Origin: Desulfarculaceae bacterium
GTDB taxonomy: Bacteria; Desulfobacterota; Desulfobacteria; Desulfobacterales; Desulfobacteraceae
Assembly: GCA_021737205.1 (NCBI GenBank)
Contig: JAIPEK010000063.1
Location: 1 to 9,880, forward strand
Direction: 5' to 3'
DNA length: 9,880 bases
The notes beneath the pieces were generated by a model. That model saw nothing but the letters and a program-made list of their open reading frames with translations. It did no database searches and had not been told where the DNA came from. The translations under genes were made by a program, and so were the position numbers. Each line of letters starts with the position of its first letter. Position 1 is the first letter of the stretch. Shown piece after piece: positions 1 through 5,489 of this stretch.

Positions 1-1683
1 ATGTTCCTCCACGGTAATCACTGCACCGATCCTCCGAGCCGTCTCAAGTATCAGGTCTTTGTCCAGCGGAGTTAGAAATGTGGCGTTGATGACTGCGGCG
101 GAAATGTCCTGTTCGGCCAGAATATCCCTGGCTTTTTCCGCTTCATTCACACTGCTGCCGACGGCGATGACGGCCACATCCTCTCCATCACGGATAATTT
201 CGCCTTTCCCGATCTCAACAGGAACCGGGGACGGATCCACGTCCACACCCACACCTCTTCCGCGAGGATATCGCAGCGCAATCGGGTGATCGTGGCGGAT
301 GGCCGTTGCCAGCATCCGGGCAAGTTCGCTTTCATCCTTGGGCGCCATCACGGTCATGTTGGGAATGTTGCGCAAAAAGGAATAGTCGAAAAGGCCGTGG
401 TGGGTGGGGCCGTCTTCGCCTACAATACCGCCCCGGTCCATGGCGAAGATCACGTGGTGCGATTCGATGCAGACATCGTGGACAATCTGGTCATAGGCCC
501 GCTGCATGAATGTGGAATATATCGCCACCACCGGTTTCAGTCCGCGGGTGGCAAGCCCTGCGGCAAACGTGACCGCATGCTGCTCCGCGATGCCCACGTC
601 AAAAAAACGGTCCGGGTAGTTTTCGGAAAATTTTGCAAGCCCGGTCCCTTCGGGCATGGCTGCCGTGACGGCTACAATCCGTTCATCCTCTCCGGCAAGG
701 TTGATCATCGTGTCCCCGAAAGCCTGGGTATACGTGACAGTGGAATGGGATTTGCCGTTCTTTCTGCCGGTTTCAATGTCGAACGAACCCACGCCGTGGA
801 AGTATACCGGATTTTCCACCGCAGGGGGATACCCGTGGCCTTTTTCAGTGGTGACATGCAGGAGTACCGGCTCGGTCTGGTTTTTGATATTTTCAAGGAT
901 ATCGATCAGGTGGTTGAGATTGTGCCCGTTTATGGGGCCGAAGTAATCGAAGTTGAACGCCTCGAACAGCATACCCGGCGTCACAAAGGTTTTAAATGAA
1001 TCCTCGCTCCTTTTGGCGAACTTGTAAATGTCATCCCCGATTTTTGGCAGAGATTTCAAAAAATCCCCGAATTCCTTTTTCATATTCTGCAGATACGCTG
1101 CGGAAAATGTCCGGCTCAAAAAGGAGGACAACGCGCCGACATTGGGGGATATGGACATCTCGTTGTCATTGAGGATCACGATCAGGTCCCGTTTGGCGTC
1201 TCCGGCCTGGTTGAGTCCTTCATAGGCAAGCCCCGAGGTCATGGACCCGTCCCCGATAACGGAGATTACCTTGGAGCGGTCCTGTTTAAGGTGTTTTCCG
1301 CAGGAGATGCCGAGACCCGCTGAAATCGAGGTTCCGCTGTGGCCGACTGTAAATCCGTCATACGGGCTTTCGCTCATTTTGGCAAACCCGGAAATGCCCT
1401 TGTAGGAACGAAGGGTATCAAATTCCCGGTTTCTGCCGGTCAGCAGTTTATGGGCATATGCCTGGTGCCCCACATCCCATATCAGGGTGTCCGTGGGCAG
1501 ATCGAACACCTGGTGGATGGCGAGGGTCAACTCCACCGCTCCCAGGCTGGAAGCCAGGTGGCCTCCTGTTTTCGAGACCACCTCTATAATTCGTTCACGG
1601 ATCTGGGACGCAAGGGTTTCCAGCTCTTTTCCGGAAAGGTTCTTCAAATCCAAATCTGTGTTTATCTGTTCAAGAAGGTTCAA
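1..1683 (-). CDS. dxs: 1-deoxy-D-xylulose-5-phosphate synthase, 3' end beyond window
   Basis: Condenses pyruvate and glyceraldehyde-3-phosphate to DXP with loss of CO2, using thiamine diphosphate; first step of the cytosolic MEP isoprenoid pathway. I translated 561 uninterrupted codons. Visible: the TPP/Mg motif GDG (144-146) with NDN (172-174); His42 in TGGHLAS; the PPAVENP...HGVG block with His296; catalytic Glu367 in GIAEQHAVT; and Tyr389, Arg395, Arg417, Asp424 and His428, which match E. coli Tyr392, Arg398, Arg420, Asp427 and His431 at a constant offset of 3. All key residues are present, so the enzyme should be active. Family length is about 620-640, so roughly 60-80 C-terminal residues lie to the left of the window. 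The start is TTG at 1683-1681, giving MNLLEQIN. No other start exists between the in-frame ispA stop and this conserved N-terminus. The ribosome site is poor (AAAGGGA about 14 nt upstream), so translational coupling to ispA is likely. Confidence 0.97.
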   Translation of the reverse strand, partial: MNLLEQINTDLDLKNLSGKELETLASQIRERIIEVVSKTGGHLASSLGAVELTLAIHQVFDLPTDTLIWDVGHQAYAHKLLTGRNREFDTLRSYKGISGFAKMSESPYDGFTVGHSGTSISAGLGISCGKHLKQDRSKVISVIGDGSMTSGLAYEGLNQAGDAKRDLIVILNDNEMSISPNVGALSSFLSRTFSAAYLQNMKKEFGDFLKSLPKIGDDIYKFAKRSEDSFKTFVTPGMLFEAFNFDYFGPINGHNLNHLIDILENIKNQTEPVLLHVTTEKGHGYPPAVENPVYFHGVGSFDIETGRKNGKSHSTVTYTQAFGDTMINLAGEDERIVAVTAAMPEGTGLAKFSENYPDRFFDVGIAEQHAVTFAAGLATRGLKPVVAIYSTFMQRAYDQIVHDVCIESHHVIFAMDRGGIVGEDGPTHHGLFDYSFLRNIPNMTVMAPKDESELARMLATAIRHDHPIALRYPRGRGVGVDVDPSPVPVEIGKGEIIRDGEDVAVIAVGSSVNEAEKARDILAEQDISAAVINATFLTPLDKDLILETARRIGAVITVEEH

Positions 1684-1689
1684 TGGTAA

Positions 1690-2604
1690 TCAACGATCCC
1701 TTTCAATAATATAGGTTGCAATTTCCCTGAGTGCATCCGCCCGGCCGCCGAAGGAAGCCAGGGAATCAATCGCTTTGGATACAAGATCAAACGCATATTT
1801 CCGGGACGCCTCAAGCCCCAGAATCGAGGGAAAGGTCATTTTGTCGGCCGCCGCATCCGATCCCGCGGCTTTTCCCATCACGGCAGGATCTCCTTTTACG
1901 TTCAGGATATCATCAGCCACCTGGAACGCCATTCCGATATTTTCCGCATAGCTTGAAAGCCGCCTGACGGACTGATCATCCCCCCCGGCAGCCAGGGCAC
2001 CGGTTTCCACGCTTGCCATGATCATTGCCCCGGTTTTCATGGCGTGCATTGATTTCAGGTAGTCAAGATCCTTGCTGTCCGTGTTCTTGAGTGCATTCAT
2101 GTCCATGACCTGGCCGGACACCATGCCTTCGGGGCCTGCGGCAAGGGAGATCCTCGAAATGATTCGGATCGGATTTTCCGGATGCAGGCTCTCCTCACAA
2201 ATCAGGCCCGGGTTGGAAAGAATGGAAAAGGCATGGGTCAGAAGGGCATCGCCGGCCAGAACGGCGGTGGCCTCGGAGAACTTTTTGTGACAGGTGGGTT
2301 TGCCCCGGCGAAGATCATCGTTGTCCATGGCCGGAAGGTCGTCATGGATCAAGGAATAGGTGTGGATCATCTCGATGGCCACGGCAGGTGCAATCGCCTT
2401 TTCCATGCTGCCGAAAACGCATTCCGCCGCAGCCATGCACAACACCGGCCGCAACCGTTTACCGCCTGCGGTGATCGAGTACTGCATGGCCCGGACCAGT
2501 TCCGGTTCAGCGCTGATCTCTTCCAAACCGGCCTTGAGATACTGGTTGAAAAGATCCCGCCGATCCTTGAGATATTCGGAAAGGTTGAATCCTGTTTCAC
2601 TCAT
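1690..2604 (-). CDS. ispA: Farnesyl diphosphate synthase (short-chain trans-prenyltransferase)
   Basis: Adds isopentenyl diphosphate to DMAPP and GPP to give farnesyl diphosphate, the precursor for undecaprenyl and quinone side chains. The protein has 304 residues from this start, normal for IspA. Visible: GGKRLRP (47-53); the first aspartate-rich motif DDLPAMD (88-94), with the two-residue insertion typical of bacterial FPP synthases; LAGDALL (117-122 region); and the second motif DDILN (231-235), where the usual last Asp is Asn. Tyr83, five residues before the first motif, and Ser84 match the FPP-producing pattern, so C15 rather than C20 is the expected product (inference). The start at 2604 overlaps the xseB stop by 8 bp (ATGAGTGA). 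An upstream in-frame ATG at 2640 would add 12 residues with no family resemblance and lies deep inside xseB. The stop is 6 bp before the dxs TTG. Confidence 0.95.
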   Translation of the reverse strand: MSETGFNLSEYLKDRRDLFNQYLKAGLEEISAEPELVRAMQYSITAGGKRLRPVLCMAAAECVFGSMEKAIAPAVAIEMIHTYSLIHDDLPAMDNDDLRRGKPTCHKKFSEATAVLAGDALLTHAFSILSNPGLICEESLHPENPIRIISRISLAAGPEGMVSGQVMDMNALKNTDSKDLDYLKSMHAMKTGAMIMASVETGALAAGGDDQSVRRLSSYAENIGMAFQVADDILNVKGDPAVMGKAAGSDAAADKMTFPSILGLEASRKYAFDLVSKAIDSLASFGGRADALREIATYIIERDR

Positions 2605-2824
2605 CTTCAAAAGGCTCTTCGGTGAGGTTGCCGTTTTCATCCTGCATCAAGAGGGTTATTTTCTTTTCCGTTCTGTCCAGCACATCAAGACAGTATTTGG
2701 AATACTTCATTCCCTGCTCGAATTTCTCCAGGGCTTCCTCGAGCTCAAGATCTCCGGCTTCAAGTTTTTTTACGATCTCTTCGAGTTTTTCCATCGCCTT
2801 TTCAAAAGAAATATCTTCGTTCAT
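2597..2824 (-). CDS. xseB: Exodeoxyribonuclease VII small subunit
   Basis: Small helical subunit of exonuclease VII. In the known enzyme several XseB chains bind the coiled-coil arm of each XseA and regulate the nuclease. It has 75 residues, close to the usual 70-80. Family signature: SFEKAMEKLEEIVKKLEAGD (6-25) followed by LELEEALEKFEQGM, forming a charged two-helix hairpin, with an acidic disordered tail. The ATG overlaps the xseA stop as ATGA (4 bp). A ribosome site AAGGTGG lies in the last codons of xseA, a few bases upstream. Stoichiometric co-translation with xseA is therefore likely. The 3' end overlaps the ispA start by 8 bp. The match to E. coli XseB is clear over the helical part. 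Confidence 0.96.
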   Translation of the reverse strand: MNEDISFEKAMEKLEEIVKKLEAGDLELEEALEKFEQGMKYSKYCLDVLDRTEKKITLLMQDENGNLTEEPFEDE

Positions 2825-4161
2825 TTTTCCACCTTGCTGATAAGATCGCCCTTTGCAAGGACGGTTTCGATTCTTTCTCCATTTTCAACGGCTTGCGGAT
2901 CATACAGAATCCGTTTGTCCGATTGCCTGCGGGTGATACTGTAGCCCCTTTGCAGCACGGCCATGGGGTTCAATGACTCGAGTCCGGCATGCAGGGTTTT
3001 GAATTCGGCTCGGCGGTCGGCCACTTCTTTGGTGATACTGCGTTCCAGTCTCGCATGAAGCCCGTTTACAGACTGCCTGCGGTAAGCAGCCAGTTTTCCG
3101 GGGCTGCCGGCCATAAGGCGGCCGGAAAGATGATCCGCCTGCTGCCTTTTCAAATGAAGCCCGTTTTTCAAAGCGTTTTCCATGCGGTCCTGCCGGTCGG
3201 TGATCCGGAGCTTTAACTCGTCCACCCGATTTTTTGGGCTTTTCAGGCGCGAAGACAAGTCTTGAACCGATTTTTTCAAACTTTTCGTGTGATTGCGGAT
3301 GTACTGGACCAGCAGACTTTTTTGTTCATACACCCGTTTTTCAAAAACCGCTTTGTCCGGAAGTGCCAGTTCCGCAGCCGCCGAAGGAGTGGGGGCCCTG
3401 AGATCCGCTGTAAAATCTGCTATGGTGAAATCGGTTTCATGGCCGACGCCTGTAATCACCGGAATGTTCGAGTCAAAAACCGCCCGTGCGGTGATTTCAG
3501 AGTTAAAGGCGGCAAGGTCCTCGATGGAACCGCCGCCCCGGGCAAGGATTATGATATCCGGAATAGGGCGGGAAAGGTGATTGGCTGTATGGAAGGCCCG
3601 GGCAATCTCTTTGTCTGCTCCGTCTCCCTGTACCTTGACCGGTATGATTTCCAGGCGGCAGGCAAGAAGCCTTCTTCGTGCCACGTTGATAATGTCTCGG
3701 ACCGCGGCCCCTTTGGGTGAGGTAATAATACAGACCTTGCCGGGAAAAGAGGGGATCTCTTTTTTATGGCGTTCTTCAAACAACCCTTCGGCGGACAGTC
3801 TCTTTTTTAGCTGTTCAAAAGCGGCCTGGAGTGCTCCCGCACCTTTGGGCTGGACATGTTCGAAAACGAGCTGGTAATCTCCCCTGGGTTCGTACAGGGT
3901 TAACCGGGCCATGGCAGTCACTTCCATGCCGTTTTCAAGATCGAATTCCAGATTTCTTTTCTGTCCCTTGAACAGCACACACTTAATCAGTGAGTTGTCG
4001 TCTTTCAGGGAAAAATAGCAGTGTCCGGCTGAAGAGTGGAAACAGTTTGAAATTTCGCCGGTAATCCATACAAACGGGAAGCGTTCTTCCAAAAGGCCCT
4101 TGATCTCTTTTGTAAATCCGGAAACCGTGTATATAAAACCAGCCGTGCCGCCTCTATTCAT
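2821..4161 (-). CDS. xseA: Exodeoxyribonuclease VII large subunit
   Basis: Catalytic subunit of exonuclease VII, which degrades single-stranded DNA in both directions to oligonucleotides in repair and recombination; cytosolic. It has 446 residues, about the E. coli length (456). Layout: N-terminal OB-fold ssDNA-binding domain (about 8-105, with YTVSGFTKEIKGLLE and FVWITGEISN); the catalytic domain (about 130-320) with Asp156 in AAVRDII, RGGGSIEDL (208-216) and GVGHETDFT (238-246, His241 and Asp244); a long charged coiled-coil arm (about 265-395) that holds XseB; and a C-terminal segment with LNPMAVLQRGYSI (398-410). The residues known from E. coli mutagenesis appear conserved. The start ATG at 4161 is the only one after an in-frame TGA at 4189-4191. 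The nearest purine-rich site (ACAGGAAAG) is rather distant, about 13-15 nt. First gene of the xseA-xseB-ispA-dxs operon. Confidence 0.96.
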   Translation of the reverse strand: MNRGGTAGFIYTVSGFTKEIKGLLEERFPFVWITGEISNCFHSSAGHCYFSLKDDNSLIKCVLFKGQKRNLEFDLENGMEVTAMARLTLYEPRGDYQLVFEHVQPKGAGALQAAFEQLKKRLSAEGLFEERHKKEIPSFPGKVCIITSPKGAAVRDIINVARRRLLACRLEIIPVKVQGDGADKEIARAFHTANHLSRPIPDIIILARGGGSIEDLAAFNSEITARAVFDSNIPVITGVGHETDFTIADFTADLRAPTPSAAAELALPDKAVFEKRVYEQKSLLVQYIRNHTKSLKKSVQDLSSRLKSPKNRVDELKLRITDRQDRMENALKNGLHLKRQQADHLSGRLMAGSPGKLAAYRRQSVNGLHARLERSITKEVADRRAEFKTLHAGLESLNPMAVLQRGYSITRRQSDKRILYDPQAVENGERIETVLAKGDLISKVEK

Positions 4162-4204
4162 AAAAGAACTACACTTTCCTGTTTTCTGTCAATAAAACCA
4201 ATAC

Positions 4205-4332
4205 GTAACCGTTCACGGTTATCGGTTCACAGTTCACAGTTTTTCCAATGAACTGTGCAACGATTGAAGCATTCTGGACATTTCTCTGTTTTTTTAACCG
4301 TGAACCGATCACTGTAAACCGTTAACGGTTAC
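4205..4332. repeat. Extragenic palindromic element with AACCGTTAACGGTT-type units
   Basis: Two blocks are arranged in inverted orientation. GTAACCGTTCACGGTT (4205-4220) matches the reverse complement of AACCGTTAACGGTTAC (4317-4332) at 15 of 16 positions. ATCGGTTCACAGTT (4221-4234) matches the reverse complement of AACCGTGAACCGAT (4296-4309) at 13 of 14, with a 7-nt bulge (4310-4316) on one side. The right unit AACCGTTAACGGTT (4317-4330) is also a perfect palindrome by itself. A GTTCAC submotif recurs at about 4211, 4225 and 4232. As RNA or cruciform DNA it could form a long stem with a loop of about 60 nt. It contains no coding signal. It may be a dispersed REP/MITE-like element, but copy number cannot be seen from one window. 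Confidence 0.75.
4228..4257. repeat. Perfect 9-bp hairpin nested in the palindromic element
   Basis: CACAGTTCA (4228-4236) and TGAACTGTG (4249-4257) are exact reverse complements with a 12-nt loop. The left arm shares bases with the longer-range pairing 4221-4234/4296-4309, so the two structures are mutually exclusive. No T-run follows on either side close enough to make a standard terminator. Confidence 0.6.
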
Positions 4333-4350
4333 ACCAATGCAAATCTAATA

Positions 4351-4379
4351 TTTATAAAACAGAAGTCTCCTGATGACAA
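4351..4379 (-). promoter_or_regulatory. Candidate sigma70-type promoter for xseA-xseB-ispA-dxs
   Basis: On the minus strand TTGTCA (4379-4374) is followed after exactly 17 nt by TATAAA (4356-4351). This is the best sigma70-like match upstream of xseA. Transcription would start near 4344 and leave a leader of roughly 180 nt containing the palindromic element at 4205-4332. A TTGACA closer to the gene (4192-4187) has no acceptable -10 box at normal spacing. Assignment is by eye only. Confidence 0.45.
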
Positions 4380-4527
4380 TACAAATTTTTGTTGCAGGAC
4401 AGAATACGATTATTTTGTAACGTCTGATAATATATATTATGTAAACTTTGGTCCGGTCAATCATTCGGACACAACAACAAGCCTCCTGTTTACAGTCTTT
4501 TTTTGAACGACATAATCGCTTTAGATA

Positions 4528-4555
4528 TTGCAACGGCATGATTCTATGTTATATT
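4528..4555 (+). promoter_or_regulatory. Candidate promoter of the BI-1 family gene
   Basis: TTGCAA (4528-4533) and TATATT (4550-4555) are separated by 16 nt, a reasonable sigma70 match. Transcription would begin near 4562, giving a leader of about 57 nt that ends in a strong ribosome site GGAGGA (4603-4608), 10 nt before the ATG. By-eye assignment in AT-rich DNA, so false positives are possible. Confidence 0.4.
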
Positions 4556-4618
4556 TATCCGTATAAAAACGTCGATGAGTTTGTTCATTAACCCCTTTTT
4601 ACGGAGGATAAAAACATT

Positions 4619-5326
4619 ATGGAATATCAATCTGCTTTTCAGAAAGCCGGGTCGCTTGTCAAAGTCAACTCGTTTTTGAGAAGTGTCTACAACTGGATGG
4701 CCATCGGCCTTCTGCTGACTGCGGTTACGGCTTTTTTCGTAGCGAGTTCCCCTGCGCTGCATCAGGTGATATACGGAAACCCGATGGTTCTTTTCGGAAT
4801 GATCATCGGTGAACTGATACTGGTATTCACGCTTGCATCAAGGGTGCAGAAACTGAAGGCATCCACTGCAACAACCATGTTCGTGGTGTATGCGATTTTA
4901 AACGGTGCGGTGCTCTCTTCCATCTTTCTTGTGTATACCAGCGCATCCATTGTTTCCACATTTTTTGTATGCGCAATGACCTTCGGGGCTTTCAGCGTCT
5001 ACGGCATGGTGACCAAACGGGATCTTACATCCGTGGGCAGCTTTGCGTTCATGGGCCTGATCGGCATCATCATCGCCTCGATTGTCAACATGTTCATCCA
5101 GAGCAACATGATGACCATGCTGATTTCCTATATCGGCGTGATCGTGTTTGTAGGACTTACCGCGTATGATACCCAGAAGCTCAAGGAAATGGCTGTAAAC
5201 CAGCCTGCGGACGCCACCGGCGCAATGATACGGAAAGGATCGATCATGGGCGCACTTTCCCTTTATCTCGATTTTATCAACCTGTTTATCATGCTGCTCC
5301 ATATCATGGGCGTGGCAAGGGACTGA
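4619..5326 (+). CDS. ybhL: Bax inhibitor-1 / YccA-YbhL family membrane protein
   Basis: Integral inner-membrane protein of 235 residues with about seven hydrophobic helices (roughly 26-46, 55-73, 85-105, 108-130, 141-161, 165-183, 209-230) and a short cytosolic N-terminus. It closely resembles E. coli YbhL (234 residues): YNWMAIGLLLTA, TKRDLTS, IGVIVFVGLTAYDTQKLK (172-189) and SLYLDFINLF (214-223) are diagnostic. Asp184 and Asp218 sit in the two acidic motifs that form the pH-sensing pair in the structurally studied homologue BsYetJ, a calcium leak channel. An ion-leak or membrane-stress role is therefore possible, but the physiological function in bacteria is not settled. The ribosome site GGAGGA is strong. 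It is monocistronic: a terminator follows directly and both neighbours are on the other strand. The gene symbol is by family resemblance. Confidence 0.93.
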   Translation: MEYQSAFQKAGSLVKVNSFLRSVYNWMAIGLLLTAVTAFFVASSPALHQVIYGNPMVLFGMIIGELILVFTLASRVQKLKASTATTMFVVYAILNGAVLSSIFLVYTSASIVSTFFVCAMTFGAFSVYGMVTKRDLTSVGSFAFMGLIGIIIASIVNMFIQSNMMTMLISYIGVIVFVGLTAYDTQKLKEMAVNQPADATGAMIRKGSIMGALSLYLDFINLFIMLLHIMGVARD

Positions 5327-5336
5327 TTTTCAATCC

Positions 5337-5356
5337 AGCCGCCCCGGCGGTTTTTT
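5337..5356 (+). terminator. Intrinsic terminator after the BI-1 gene
   Basis: AGCCGC-CCCG-GCGGTT forms a GC-rich six-pair stem with a four-base loop, followed at once by a run of T (5351-5356). It begins 10 nt after the TGA, the classical Rho-independent arrangement on the plus strand. Confidence 0.8.
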
Positions 5357-5379
5357 CATATGAAAGAACAGTGATTTTC

Positions 5380-5439
5380 ACCATGAAGTTCATGAAGGGA
5401 CTGAAGAAAAACCTTCATGAACTTCATGCTCTTCATGGT
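5380..5439. repeat. Perfect 17-bp inverted repeat built of 9-nt CTTCATG units
   Basis: CATGAAGTTCATGAAGG (5382-5398) and CCTTCATGAACTTCATG (5412-5428) are exact reverse complements with a 13-nt loop. The right side is a tandem array, CTTCATGAA, CTTCATGCT, CTTCATGGT (5413-5439), with an exact 9-nt period. The left side carries two inverted units. Because of the periodicity, ACCATGAAG (5380-5388) can pair instead with CTTCATGGT (5431-5439), so several hairpin registers exist. Degenerate copies (TTTCATG, TTCCATG) continue to about 5460. It lies between the convergent BI-1 gene and glmM. It lacks a T-run, so it is not a standard terminator, though it may block convergent transcription. Confidence 0.8.
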
Positions 5440-5489
5440 AATCTTTCATGCCTTCCATGACTGCTGCAGGACATAACAGGTGTTCCCGG

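Larger units (their letters stand above)
4162..4618. other. Divergent intergenic region between xseA and the BI-1 gene
   Basis: About 457 bp without a credible gene. The part next to xseA holds a palindromic element (4205-4332). The middle (about 4340-4560) is distinctly AT-rich and includes the perfect 14-bp palindrome ATAATATATATTAT (4427-4440) and a small inverted repeat GTCCG...CGGAC (4451-4470). Promoter candidates for both directions are listed separately. A 64-codon minus-strand ORF at 4345-4539 has no recognisable protein character (Cys, Lys, Arg and Ile rich, with codons typical of AT-rich spacer), and I treat it as chance. Confidence 0.7.

Noticed and set aside
286..999. Long plus-strand ORF (237 codons) antisense to dxs
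   Set aside because: It is the shadow of a fully conserved DXS reading frame; its protein is rich in His, Gly and Arg without any motif, and it has no ribosome site.
1690..1692. TGA between ispA and dxs as a selenocysteine codon
   Set aside because: Both proteins have complete, normal ends at this point, no SECIS-like hairpin is evident just downstream, and neither family uses selenocysteine.
2605..2640. Upstream ATG (2640) for ispA adding 12 residues
   Set aside because: The extra residues do not look like the IspA N-terminus, and the start at 2604, overlapping the xseB stop, fits the coupling seen through the operon.
4187..4192. TTGACA on the minus strand as the xseA -35 box
   Set aside because: No acceptable -10 sequence exists at 16-18 nt, and transcription would begin almost at the start codon.
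4345..4539. 64-codon minus-strand ORF in the divergent intergenic region
   Set aside because: AT-rich spacer with an odd Cys/Ile/Lys composition; it overlaps the xseA promoter candidate and has no recognisable domain. A short AGGAGG occurs inside it but is not placed before its ATG.
5337..5489. A small gene or tRNA in the gap between the BI-1 gene and glmM
   Set aside because: The gap is filled by a terminator and CTTCATG repeats; no cloverleaf and no ORF with a ribosome site is visible.
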